A stretch of 64,000 nt of DNA from NCBI RefSeq assembly GCF_965216485.1, contig NZ_OZ244162.1, positions 3,224,001-3,288,000 on the forward strand, written 5' to 3'. Positions 45,324-53,633 of this stretch are shown in pieces (position 1 is the first letter of the stretch; each line of letters starts with the position of its first letter). A program made the translations under genes and the position numbers. Origin of the DNA: Algiphilus sp965216485 (GTDB taxonomy: Bacteria > Pseudomonadota > Gammaproteobacteria > Nevskiales > Nevskiaceae). The notes under the pieces were generated by a model, which was not told the DNA's origin, did not search any database, and saw nothing but the letters and a program-made list of their open reading frames with translations.

Positions 45324-45742
45324 CAGGAGCCGCTGCCACCGCCCTGCTCAGCCGCGATCGAGATATTGCTCACGCCGGCCAGCCGGATCTGATCCATGAC
45401 CCGCACCAGCAGACCGGTGCGGGAGTCGGTATCGGCCTGAATGACCACCGCCCCTTCCGGATTCTCGGCGTGCAATCGCTCGATGTTGGCGCGCACCGCG
45501 CGCAGATCGACCTGTCGACGGTCGATCCAGACCTCGCCGTTATCGCGGATGGCGACGAGGATGTTGCCCCGCTCGCGCCGCTCGGCCGTTTCGGCCGAAG
45601 GCCGGGTGACATCCACCCCCGCCTCCTTGACGAAGGAGGTGGTGACAATGAAGAAGATCAGCATGATAAAGACGATGTCCAGCATCGGCGTCAGGTCGAT
45701 GCCGGCCTCTTCCTCGCGGCTGCGGTGGCTGCGACGGCTCAT
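45323..45742 (-). CDS. exbD: ExbD biopolymer transport protein
   Basis: 139 aa. A short cytoplasmic N-terminus (SRRSHRSREEEAG) and one membrane helix with IDLTPMLDIVFIMLIFFIVT, in which the Asp is the proton-carrying residue, then a periplasmic domain. It forms the stator with ExbB. It overlaps the upstream exbB by 4 nt and touches tonB by one base. Confidence 0.94.
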   Translation of the reverse strand: MSRRSHRSREEEAGIDLTPMLDIVFIMLIFFIVTTSFVKEAGVDVTRPSAETAERRERGNILVAIRDNGEVWIDRRQVDLRAVRANIERLHAENPEGAVVIQADTDSRTGLLVRVMDQIRLAGVSNISIAAEQGGGSGS

Positions 45743-46275
45743 CGGTGCGTCACCATGTGGTCGTGCAGCGCGCGCGTGCTGTGCTGCATCAGATGTTCAA
45801 AACGGGACACCGGGTAGATACCGGACAGCGCCAGCACCATGCCCGACAAGGTCGGCAGTGTGGCCGCGGACACGCCGCTTGCCATCGCCCGCGCATTGCC
45901 GGTGCCCTGCACCGCCATCACCTCGAAGACCTGGATCATGCCGGTCACGGTACCGAGCAGACCGATCATGGGGCAGGTGGCGACAATGGCCTTGATCACC
46001 GGCAAGCTGCCGCGTAGCTGCAGTCGGGCTTCCGAAATCAGGCGTTCCTTGACGCGCTGTGCGTACCAGGAGCTGTGATCGCTGCGCGCGTCCCAGCGCG
46101 CCTGTACCTGCTGCAGCAGGCGACGCCGGGTGAAGATCACAAAGAAGGTGCGCTCGAAGATCAGCGTCCACATCAGCAGCGCCACCGCCAGAAGGAGCAT
46201 GACCACCGGTCCGCCCGCCTCAATGAAGAGACGGATGCCGGTCAAGGACAGCGCATCCTGCAGCGGCGCCATCAT
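45739..46275 (-). CDS. exbB: ExbB proton channel protein, short type
   Basis: 178 aa, MotA/TolQ/ExbB family. Three membrane helices; the long one contains CPMIGLLGTVTGMIQVFEVM, the family core that lines the proton path. In TonB2 operons this short ExbB sits between TtpC and ExbD, exactly as here. It overlaps both neighbours by 4 nt. Confidence 0.93.
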   Translation of the reverse strand: MMAPLQDALSLTGIRLFIEAGGPVVMLLLAVALLMWTLIFERTFFVIFTRRRLLQQVQARWDARSDHSSWYAQRVKERLISEARLQLRGSLPVIKAIVATCPMIGLLGTVTGMIQVFEVMAVQGTGNARAMASGVSAATLPTLSGMVLALSGIYPVSRFEHLMQHSTRALHDHMVTHR

Positions 46276-47654
46276 GACCGGCGCTGCTCCGCGAGTTCCG
46301 CCACCATGCCGGCGCTCTGCTCTTCCAGCACCTGGATGACGCCATCGGCGCGCGCGCGCAGGGCGCTGTGCAGCAGCACCAGCGGAATCGCCATGATGAG
46401 GCCGAGCACGGTGGTCACCAGCGCCTGCGAAATGCCATCGGCCATCAGTTTCGGATCGCCGGTACCGAACAGGGTGATCTGCTGGAAGGTCAGAATCATG
46501 CCGGTCACAGTGCCGAGCAGCCCCAGAAGCGGGCCGACCGCAGCCAGGACCTTGATCGCGCCCAGGCCACGCTCAATGCCCGGCAGCTCGCGCAGCACGG
46601 CGTCATCGAGCTGCAGCTGCAGAGTTTCGGTATCGGCATCCGGCCGATAGCTGGCCAGCACGCGCCCCAGCGGATTGTCGTCCGCGGGCTGGTCGATGCG
46701 CTGCGCCTGGCGGCGTACCGCGCCGGTGACGCGTACCAGCGCCAGCGCGCGCCACAGCGCGATGGCAAATCCGATGAGGGCGAGACCGATGATGATGCGC
46801 CCGACCAGCCCACCGGCGTCGACGTACTCACCGATGCTCGGTCGCTTCACCAGCGTGGTAAGCAGCGCGCCGCGGGTCGGGTCGATGACCGCGGTCTGCA
46901 GGCCGCCATCCGCCGCGTACAGCGCCCGCGCGGTAGCCGCAGCGCCGCCGCCGGGCTGACGCGACAGCTCGAAGTAACGTTGTGATTCGGGCAGGTACCC
47001 CAGAAATCCGGCCGCGTCGACTGCCGAAAACGGTCCAATGCGCAGTACCTCGGACCGGCGTACCTCGCCGTCCGCAGCCACCACCGGGGCCTCGAAGCGT
47101 ACGACTTCGCCGGCGGCGGTCATCTCGCGCAGAATTTCAAAACGCAGCGCCTCCAGGGTGTCGATCGACGGCAGGGCCTCGCGCTGGGCAGCCTCCTCGA
47201 GAAAGGCGCGGCGCTCCGGGTACTGGGCAGAGATCAGCGAGGCTTCGAGCAGGCCAGCGGTATCGCCCGCGACCTGACGGTAGACCCCGAAGAGTTCGCC
47301 AACCGCGCCGGCCTTGTTCTGTATTTCGGTTTCGAGTTCGCTCAGCGTGGCTTCGTTGTCGTCGAACTGTGCGGATAAGGCATCCGCGCGCTGCTGCGCG
47401 GCGTCCAGCCGCTGCTCCGCCTGGCGCAGCTTCTGTTGCTGCTGATCGCGTTCCTCGAGGAAGGCAGCCTCGCGCTCGCGATGCAGCGCCTGCTCGCGCT
47501 GTCGGGCGGCGCGCGTTTCTTCCAGCAACTGCTGCAGGGTGTTCGCCGAGGCCTCGGAGTCGCTGGTCTGCGCCAGCACCGACTGCGGCCCGGTACCGAG
47601 TGCGACCCCCAGCAAGGCGATCCACAGCATCCGATGCGTGCGGGAGGATTTCAT
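46272..47654 (-). CDS. TtpC-like long ExbB-family protein with periplasmic coiled coil
   Basis: 460 aa. Signal peptide (ending VLAQ), then about residues 35-135 of charged Gln/Glu/Arg heptads (REQALHREREAAFLEERDQQ) predicted as a periplasmic coiled coil, a beta domain to about 270, and a C-terminal TolQ/ExbB domain with LLGLLGTVTGMILTF. This is the form of TtpC, the extra component of Vibrio-type TonB2 systems that is needed for energy transfer to some receptors. Overlaps the DUF3450 gene and exbB by 4 nt each. Confidence 0.88.
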   Translation of the reverse strand: MKSSRTHRMLWIALLGVALGTGPQSVLAQTSDSEASANTLQQLLEETRAARQREQALHREREAAFLEERDQQQQKLRQAEQRLDAAQQRADALSAQFDDNEATLSELETEIQNKAGAVGELFGVYRQVAGDTAGLLEASLISAQYPERRAFLEEAAQREALPSIDTLEALRFEILREMTAAGEVVRFEAPVVAADGEVRRSEVLRIGPFSAVDAAGFLGYLPESQRYFELSRQPGGGAAATARALYAADGGLQTAVIDPTRGALLTTLVKRPSIGEYVDAGGLVGRIIIGLALIGFAIALWRALALVRVTGAVRRQAQRIDQPADDNPLGRVLASYRPDADTETLQLQLDDAVLRELPGIERGLGAIKVLAAVGPLLGLLGTVTGMILTFQQITLFGTGDPKLMADGISQALVTTVLGLIMAIPLVLLHSALRARADGVIQVLEEQSAGMVAELAEQRRS

Positions 47655-48424
47655 GGGGTCACCTCCGGGGCGTAGACCGGCGCGCGCAGCAGTTCCGGCG
47701 CGGCGCGCTTTTCGGCCACGCGCAAACCGCGACGGACCGCGTCACGGTAGTCGTCATCCTCGACGAAGGCAGCGCGCTGGCGATCCCAGTAACCAGCCTC
47801 CTTGCCGTCGCGGGTCTGGTACAGCAAGGCCACGCGGCCCACGCGGAGGAAGGTCACGCTGCGCCCTTCCTCGCCCTCACCAAGCGTGCCTTCGTAGCTG
47901 CCGATGGTCCGCCCGTACTCCAGTTCGATCTGATAGGCCTCCAACAGGCGCCGATACTTTTCCGACACAGTGACATCGGCGCGGTCCATCATGGCCTGGA
48001 GACTCTGCAGCCGCTGGCGCCGCTCCCGCGGCAGGAAGGGCACGTCGAGGGCCACGAAACGCTCCAGGGTCTCGAGCAGATCCTCCAGGTGCGGATAGAT
48101 CTGGCGGTTAGTCTCGTCGATGCGCGTCAACTGGTCGCGCTTGCTGCTGATCTCCTCCTCCTGCGAAGCGACCAACTTTTCAATGCGGCGGTTGTAGCGT
48201 TCGAGGGTTTCGGCTTCGCGCAAGGTTTCGCGATAGCGCTGCAGCAGGGCCCGCGTTTCATCGTCCAGCGCGTCGATGCGACGCTGCGACGCAGCCGCAG
48301 CGCGCTCGGCGGCTTCCTGCGTATCCAGGCTCTGCTCGACGGTATCGCTCTGCGCCTGCGCGCCCGGTAGCACAGCAAGAAGGCCCAGCAGCAGCCAGGA
48401 TGCCAGGGCGGTACTTCGGTACAT
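47651..48424 (-). CDS. DUF3450 family periplasmic protein of the TonB2 cluster
   Basis: 257 aa from the ATG at 48424 (GGAG-type site about 8 nt upstream; the longer frame to 48511 looks spurious). Signal peptide MYRSTALASWLLLGLLAVLP, then a cut near AQAQ. Residues about 30-120 are coiled coil (RIDALDDETRALLQRYRETL), followed by a mixed domain with DVPFLPRERRQRL and an RVGRVALLYQTRDGKEAGYW stretch. DUF3450 genes precede ttpC-exbB-exbD-tonB in many gammaproteobacteria; the function is not established. This is the first gene of the ten-gene run, so the promoter must be in 48425-48895. Confidence 0.85.
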   Translation of the reverse strand: MYRSTALASWLLLGLLAVLPGAQAQSDTVEQSLDTQEAAERAAAASQRRIDALDDETRALLQRYRETLREAETLERYNRRIEKLVASQEEEISSKRDQLTRIDETNRQIYPHLEDLLETLERFVALDVPFLPRERRQRLQSLQAMMDRADVTVSEKYRRLLEAYQIELEYGRTIGSYEGTLGEGEEGRSVTFLRVGRVALLYQTRDGKEAGYWDRQRAAFVEDDDYRDAVRRGLRVAEKRAAPELLRAPVYAPEVTP

Positions 48425-48571
48425 ACAGACTCCGCTTCCGGTCCATTGTGGAGCCGGTCGAGAATGGAGGGTGCGACCCGGCGGCGACGCCCGCGCCGTA
48501 ACGAGACTCAATTGCCGTTAGCCTACACCATCCATTGGGCGCACAGCGATGTCACAGTATGCGCCAACAAG

Positions 48572-48590
48572 GCCCGCAATCACGGGCTTT
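48572..48590 (+). other. small hairpin followed by TTT
   Basis: GCCCG at 48572-48576 and CGGGC at 48583-48587 enclose a 6-nt loop, with TTT after. It resembles a weak intrinsic terminator or attenuator on the plus strand but has no coding gene directly upstream. It could end a short transcript initiated in the intergenic region. Confidence 0.3.
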
Positions 48591-48689
48591 CTGACCGATG
48601 TGGCCTTAGCGGAAAGCCTAAAAGAAGAATCTTGGAAATCCGTCTAAACGCACGCCCACAAAGGAAAAAGCGCGTTTTCTCACAGTCCT

Positions 48690-48698
48690 TGTGGATAA
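48690..48698 (-). promoter_or_regulatory. perfect DnaA-box sequence
   Basis: TGTGGATAA on the plus strand is TTATCCACA on the minus strand, the consensus DnaA box. It is a single copy in AT-rich DNA between the TonB2 and thiD operons. With no second box and no dnaA/gidA neighbourhood it is not an origin; it could be a DnaA-dependent control site or chance. Confidence 0.4.
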
Positions 48699-48895
48699 AT
48701 ATGTTGACAAGGGCTGGTCAAGTCGGCGAAAGCCTCCATGAGACAAGGAAGCTCCCGGTCGCGGTCAAATCGTAACCACTTTGACACTATGCTTTAGAAT
48801 CAATTGGTTAACGCAAATCCACTCGGCACGCCGCGATCCGGACCGGCCGAGAAAAAGCTTGACAGATCCCCCTGCTCCGAGTTTGTGCATAAGCC

Positions 48896-49690
48896 GTGGA
48901 ACATACTGCACCGCAACATCCGCCCATCGTCCTCTGTATCAGCGGCCACGATCCCAGCGGCGGCGCCGGTTTGCACGCCGACATCGAGGCGTGCCACGCC
49001 TGGGGGGCGCACGCCATGGGGGCACTGACCGCGCTGACCATCCAGGACACCCGCAACGTCCACGCCGTGCGCGCCCTCGACCCCGAATGGTTTGAAGCCC
49101 AGCTGCAGCGCCTGGATGCTGATTGCGAAATCCATGCAGTCAAGTTCGGTGTGCTGGGCAGCGTTGAGCAGGTCGAGATCGCCGCCCGATGGGTGCGCCG
49201 CTGGCAGTTGCCAACGGTGCTCGACCCCGTCTTGCAGGCCGGCGGGGGCGCCGAACTGGCCGGGCAGCCGATCGCGCGCGCACTGCTCGATACCTTGCTG
49301 CCGCTGGCCACTGTCGTCACCCCGAATGCCGCCGAGGCACGCCTGCTCAGTGGTGTTCAGGCACTGCCCGAGGCGGCTGCAACCCTCGGCGCGCGCGGCC
49401 CGGCCCATGTGCTGGTCACCGGTGGCGACGAAGCCGGTACGGCGCCGCGCACCGACTGGCACTGGCATGACGGCACCATGCGCGCGCTCCATCGCCCGCG
49501 CTGGGCACAGAGCTACCACGGCGCGGGTTGCACGCTGGCCGCCAGCATCGCCGCGCTGCTGGCGCGCGGCCTGCCCGCCGAAGCCGCCATCGATCAGGCC
49601 AGCGCGCAGGTGCATCGCTGGTTGGGCAGCCCCAAGGTCATCGGCGGTGGTCGGCCCAGTCCGCTGCGCCAGGGGCCGGTCACGCCATGA
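48896..49690 (+). CDS. thiD: hydroxymethylpyrimidine/phosphomethylpyrimidine kinase
   Basis: 264 aa, ribokinase fold. SGHDPSGGAGLHADIEA near residues 16-32 is the ThiD signature, with LDPVLQAGGG and a C-terminal GAGCTLAASIAA loop (GxGD-like, here with Cys) near the catalytic site. The C-terminal region lacks the KGGH stretch and has VTGGDEAG instead, as in several short gammaproteobacterial ThiDs. It phosphorylates HMP and HMP-P for thiamine. The start is GTG at 48896 with a poor ribosome site; no better in-frame start exists before the motif. Overlaps thiE by 4 nt. Confidence 0.88.
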   Translation: MEHTAPQHPPIVLCISGHDPSGGAGLHADIEACHAWGAHAMGALTALTIQDTRNVHAVRALDPEWFEAQLQRLDADCEIHAVKFGVLGSVEQVEIAARWVRRWQLPTVLDPVLQAGGGAELAGQPIARALLDTLLPLATVVTPNAAEARLLSGVQALPEAAATLGARGPAHVLVTGGDEAGTAPRTDWHWHDGTMRALHRPRWAQSYHGAGCTLAASIAALLARGLPAEAAIDQASAQVHRWLGSPKVIGGGRPSPLRQGPVTP

Positions 49691-50346
49691 CTGCCGCGCC
49701 CACCCCGCGCGGCCTCTATGCCATCACCTCCGACGCGCTCTGCCGCGACGCCACAGTCCTGAAGCAAGGCGTGCGCGACGCACTGCGGGGCGGCGCCGTA
49801 ATGATTCAGTATCGTGACAAGCAGGCCACAGCCAGCCAACGCCTGGCCCGCGCCGAGGCGCTCTGCGCGCTGTGCCGAGACCACGGCGTTCCGTTGATCG
49901 TCAACGACGACATCGACCTGGCGCGCGTGATCGGTGCCGACGGCGTCCACCTCGGCCGCAGCGACGGCACCGTGGATGCGGCGCGCCAGGCGCTGGGTGC
50001 GCACGCCATCGTCGGCATCAGTTGTGGACCGATGCCCGAACGCGCGATGCAGGCCGAGGCCGAAGGGGCCAGCTATGCCGCAATCGGCAGACTGTTTCCC
50101 TCCCAGACCAAACCGAGTGCACCGGCGGCGCGGCTGGATGATCTGCGCGCAGCGCGGGCCGCTCTCCGCATCCGCCTGTGCGCCATCGGCGGCATTACAC
50201 CCGCCCATGCCCCCACGGTGGTCGCCGCCGGGGCCGATCTGCTGGCCGTGGTGGCCGGTGTCTTCGACACACAGGATGTGGCCAGCGCCGCGGCGGCCTA
50301 CACTGCCGCCTTCCAGACATCGACAGGAAAGACGCAGGAGCCATGA
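49687..50346 (+). CDS. thiE: thiamine-phosphate synthase
   Basis: 219-aa TIM barrel joining HMP-PP and thiazole phosphate. Motifs: GAVMIQYRDK, PLIVNDDIDLARVIGADGVHLG (about residues 66-87) and AIGGITPAHA for phosphate binding. The ATG at 49687 overlaps the thiD stop, and its own stop overlaps hemL, giving thiD-thiE-hemL with ATGA junctions. This order is common in pseudomonads and relatives. Confidence 0.93.
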   Translation: MTAAPTPRGLYAITSDALCRDATVLKQGVRDALRGGAVMIQYRDKQATASQRLARAEALCALCRDHGVPLIVNDDIDLARVIGADGVHLGRSDGTVDAARQALGAHAIVGISCGPMPERAMQAEAEGASYAAIGRLFPSQTKPSAPAARLDDLRAARAALRIRLCAIGGITPAHAPTVVAAGADLLAVVAGVFDTQDVASAAAAYTAAFQTSTGKTQEP

Positions 50347-51620
50347 CGCAATCCGAAGCGCTCTACGCACGTGCCCAGCAATCCATTCCCGGTGGCGTGA
50401 ACTCCCCCGTCCGTGCCTTCCGCTCGGTGGGCGGTACGCCGCGCTTCATCGAGCGCGCGCAGGGCGCCTGGATGACCGACGTCGACGGCAACCGCTATGT
50501 GGACTACATCGGGTCCTGGGGGCCGATGCTGCTTGGCCATTCGCATCCCGACGTGGTCGCAGCCGTGCAGACACAGGCCGAGGCGGGCATCAGCTTTGGC
50601 GCTCCAACCCGCGCCGAGATCGAGATGGCCGAAGCCATTCGAGAGCGCGTACCCAGCATGGAGAAGCTACGCCTCAACAGTTCCGGCACCGAGGCGACCA
50701 TGTCGGCCGTGCGGCTGGCGCGCGCCGCGGCGGGACGCGACGGCATCATCAAATTCGAAGGCTGCTACCACGGCCACAGCGACAGCCTGTTGGTGAAGGC
50801 GGGCTCGGGCATGCTCACCCACGGCGTACCGTCGTCGCCCGGCGTACCGGCGGACTTGGCGGCCCATACCTTCACCGCCACCTACAACGACCTCGACAGC
50901 GTGCGTGCGCTGTTCGAGGCGCAGCCGGAGACCATTGCCTGCGTCATCGTCGAGCCGGTGGCCGGCAACATGAACCTGGTGCCGCCCGATGCGGATTTCC
51001 TGCCGGGCCTGCGCGCCTTGTGTGACCAGTACGGCGCCCTGCTCATCTTCGATGAGGTGATGACCGGCTTCCGCGTGCACCCCGGCGGCGCGCAGGCACT
51101 CTACGGCGTGAAGCCGGATCTCACCGCGCTTGGCAAGATCGTCGGCGGCGGCATGCCGGTGGGTGCCTTTGGCGGTCGCGCCGAGCTGATGGATCAGCTC
51201 TCTCCGGATGGCCCGGTCTATCAGGCCGGTACCCTGTCCGGCAGCCCCTTGGCAACGGCAGCCGGATTGGCCACCTTGCGCGCGATCACCGACGAAGTGC
51301 ATGCCCGCGCCAGCCGCCATACCCAGGCACTGTGTGAGGGCCTGCAGGCATCGGCTGAGCGGCATGGAGTGGCCTTCACAGCCCAGCATCTGGGTGCCAT
51401 GTTCGGCCTCTACTTCACCGCCGAGGCCCCCGTGCGCAGCTATGCGCAGGTCACGCACTGCGATGGCGAAGCCTTCAAGCGCTTCTTTCACGGCATGCTC
51501 GAACGCGGCGTCTACTTCGCCCCTTCGACCTTCGAGGCCGGCTTTGCCTCAGCCGCGCACGGCGCGCAGGAGCTGGAGGTCGTACTGGAAGCGGCAGACG
51601 CGGTCTTCGCCCGCCTCTAG
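50343..51620 (+). CDS. hemL: glutamate-1-semialdehyde 2,1-aminomutase
   Basis: 425-aa PLP enzyme of tetrapyrrole synthesis, converting glutamate-1-semialdehyde to 5-aminolevulinate. PLP-lysine K265 is in LGKIVGGGMPVGAFGG. The N-terminal IPGGVNSPVRAF and NSSGTEATMSAVRLAR are typical. It gives heme precursors for the cytochrome oxidase assembly genes further on, although it is not operon-linked to them. Overlaps thiE by 4 nt; the next gene starts 21 nt later. Confidence 0.96.
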   Translation: MTQSEALYARAQQSIPGGVNSPVRAFRSVGGTPRFIERAQGAWMTDVDGNRYVDYIGSWGPMLLGHSHPDVVAAVQTQAEAGISFGAPTRAEIEMAEAIRERVPSMEKLRLNSSGTEATMSAVRLARAAAGRDGIIKFEGCYHGHSDSLLVKAGSGMLTHGVPSSPGVPADLAAHTFTATYNDLDSVRALFEAQPETIACVIVEPVAGNMNLVPPDADFLPGLRALCDQYGALLIFDEVMTGFRVHPGGAQALYGVKPDLTALGKIVGGGMPVGAFGGRAELMDQLSPDGPVYQAGTLSGSPLATAAGLATLRAITDEVHARASRHTQALCEGLQASAERHGVAFTAQHLGAMFGLYFTAEAPVRSYAQVTHCDGEAFKRFFHGMLERGVYFAPSTFEAGFASAAHGAQELEVVLEAADAVFARL

Positions 51621-51641
51621 GAACGGCCCGACCGCCGTTCC

Positions 51642-53633
51642 ATGGAGCGCTTTCAGCCGCTGTTCGACTGGATCGCGGCCCATCCCGAAGCGGCATTGGG
51701 CCTGCTTGCCTTTGCCGCCTTCTTCGATGCGCTGTTGCTGGTGGGATTTCTGCTGCCGAGCTATCTGGTCCTGCTCGGCATCGGGGCGCTGATCGCGCTG
51801 GATGCCCTCAGCCTGTGGCCAGCGGTGCTCGCTACCGCCGCAGGCGCTGCACTGGGCGACGCCTTCAACTACTGGCTCGGCAAGCGTTATCTGGACCGCT
51901 TGACGGCCCATCGCCGCATGGCGCGCTTCCGTCACACCGTGATGCGTACGCGTACCTTCTTTCACCGGCGTGGCGGGCTCGCGCTGGTCGCCTCGCGGTT
52001 GTTTGGCCCGACGCGTCCAGTGGGGCCGATGATTGCCGGTGCCACCCCAATGCCCCCGCTGCGCTTTGCCGCCTGGACTGTCTTCTCCTGTCTGCTGTGG
52101 GCGCTGGTTTTCATTCTCCCTGGCGTGGCCCTGGGCGCCTCGCTGCAGCTGGCGGCCGAAGTGGCCACACGTCTGGTGCTGGTCCTCATCGGCCTGATCG
52201 CGCTGATCGGTGGCATTGCCTGGGTCACCACGGTGTTGGTGCGCTTTTCGACCTTCCACGCCGAGCGCTGGCTGCACGATCTGATGGCCTGGTCGGCGCA
52301 TCATCGCCGTCTCGGGCTGCTGCCGCGCTGGCTGGCGGACCCGCGCTATCCGGAGACGCCCGCCCTGCTGCTCATTGCCTTCCTGTTGCTGGCAGTGGGC
52401 TGGACCGCCCTGCAGCTGAGCTGGGGTCCTGCGCGCGATGTTCCGATGGCGATCGATGTGGCGGTTTATCGACAAATGGCCGCCCTGCAGACGCCCTGGG
52501 CAGTCACCATTGCCGAAGGCATTGCCCATCTCGGTGATGTCACCGTGGTGCTGACTACGAGTACCGCCTTGGTGATCACGCTGTTCGCCCTGCGCCGCGG
52601 ACGCGCAGCCGCCCACGTTCTGGCTGCCCTGGGCTTTGCCAGCATCATCAGTCTGGGCCTCTCGCGCGGCCTGCAGGCGGCGGATCCGGCCGATTTCTTC
52701 GCGGGCGCCACCACGCGAGCCTATAGCGGGGCCGACCTGATCCTGACCTGCGCCCTCTTCGGCCTACTGCCGCTGCTGCTGGCGCGACCAGGCGGCACCC
52801 CCCTGAGCCTGTTCTACTATCGCGTCGCCTTCACCATGCCGGCGCTCATCGCTGCGGCGCAGCTCTACGTTGGCCGTCAATGGGCTTCCGTGGCACTGGC
52901 GTGCCTTGCGCTCGGGGCGCTATGGATGCTGGCCCTGGGTATCGGCTATCGCCGCCATCGGCGACAACCCGTGCTGGCACGACGTCTGCTGCCTCCCGTG
53001 GCGATGAGCTTCATCGCGGCAGCGACCGTGCTCTGGCCCGACGATCTCCGACGGTCGACTCCACTACCGGACCCGCAAGCCATCGCGCACGAGCAATGGT
53101 GGTGGTCGGGGCTGCCGGCGGAATTGCTCGACGCGGCACCCCGCAGCCCCTTTGACGGCCCACCGGTCCAGATCCAGTGGCGGGCCACCTCGGCGGCGCG
53201 TGACCGCGTGCTGACGGCGGCAGGTTGGGAAGCCACCACGCCCTGGAGCTGGACGTCGGCGCTACGCACGCTGTCCATGCGCACGCCCATCACGCAGCTC
53301 CCCCTGCCTCCTCGGCAACGCGGCCTGCAGCTGCCCGAGGCCATGTTCCAGCAGGAGACCGCGCAGGCGGATCGACTCGCCGTGCTCTATCTTTGGCGCG
53401 CCCCCGCTACCATCGAGCAACAGCCGGTCTGGCTGGGCACACTGCAGTTCGTGACCACGCGCCGAATACTCGGTGTTCTGCGCGTGCCCTACACTGAGGG
53501 CAATGCACCGGAGGCGCAACGCTGGTTGGGCGGGCTTCCAAACACGCAGCTACGCCGCGCCGCGCGCGATGTCGATGGGGCATCGGAAGCGCCCGGTGCA
53601 TTGCTGCTGCACACCACAACCTTGGAACCATGA
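51642..53633 (+). CDS. DedA/VTT - PAP2-like - LssY fusion membrane protein
   Basis: 663 aa. Residues about 1-200 are a DedA/VTT domain (GFLLPSYLVLLGIGALIALD; SRLFGPTRPVGPMIAG). About 245-450 is a six-helix PAP2-like domain (DVAVYRQMAALQTPWAVTIAEG), and about 465-655 is a soluble LssY-type domain (PPVQIQWRATSAARDRVLTA). The PAP2 phosphatase motifs are not intact: where PSGH is expected there is TRAYSGAD, and where SRxxxxxHxxxD is expected there is AQLYVGRQWASV, with no His. Probable lipid transport or scaffold function in the inner membrane. It overlaps ftsY by 4 nt. Confidence 0.8.
   Translation: MERFQPLFDWIAAHPEAALGLLAFAAFFDALLLVGFLLPSYLVLLGIGALIALDALSLWPAVLATAAGAALGDAFNYWLGKRYLDRLTAHRRMARFRHTVMRTRTFFHRRGGLALVASRLFGPTRPVGPMIAGATPMPPLRFAAWTVFSCLLWALVFILPGVALGASLQLAAEVATRLVLVLIGLIALIGGIAWVTTVLVRFSTFHAERWLHDLMAWSAHHRRLGLLPRWLADPRYPETPALLLIAFLLLAVGWTALQLSWGPARDVPMAIDVAVYRQMAALQTPWAVTIAEGIAHLGDVTVVLTTSTALVITLFALRRGRAAAHVLAALGFASIISLGLSRGLQAADPADFFAGATTRAYSGADLILTCALFGLLPLLLARPGGTPLSLFYYRVAFTMPALIAAAQLYVGRQWASVALACLALGALWMLALGIGYRRHRRQPVLARRLLPPVAMSFIAAATVLWPDDLRRSTPLPDPQAIAHEQWWWSGLPAELLDAAPRSPFDGPPVQIQWRATSAARDRVLTAAGWEATTPWSWTSALRTLSMRTPITQLPLPPRQRGLQLPEAMFQQETAQADRLAVLYLWRAPATIEQQPVWLGTLQFVTTRRILGVLRVPYTEGNAPEAQRWLGGLPNTQLRRAARDVDGASEAPGALLLHTTTLEP

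Larger units (their letters stand above)
48425..48895. other. 471-nt intergenic region between the divergent TonB2 and thiD operons
   Basis: No supported gene. The part 48540-48800 is clearly richer in A and T than the surroundings. It holds a perfect DnaA-box sequence, a small hairpin followed by TTT, and TTGACA at 48704-48709 and 48781-48786, neither with a good -10 at 17 nt. The sequence TTTAGAAT at 48793-48800 is a possible -10 for thiD. No TPP riboswitch core was recognised. Either a long regulatory region or a small RNA gene could be present. Confidence 0.5.

Noticed and set aside
48690..48698. Replication origin
   Set aside because: Only one DnaA box and no dnaA, dnaN, gidA or parAB nearby.
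48446..48775. A 109-codon plus-strand open frame in the large intergenic region
   Set aside because: No ribosome site, Arg-rich composition and no domain; more likely non-coding.
48425..48895. TPP riboswitch upstream of thiD
   Set aside because: I could not find the conserved CTGAGA and ACCTGA-type core elements in order.
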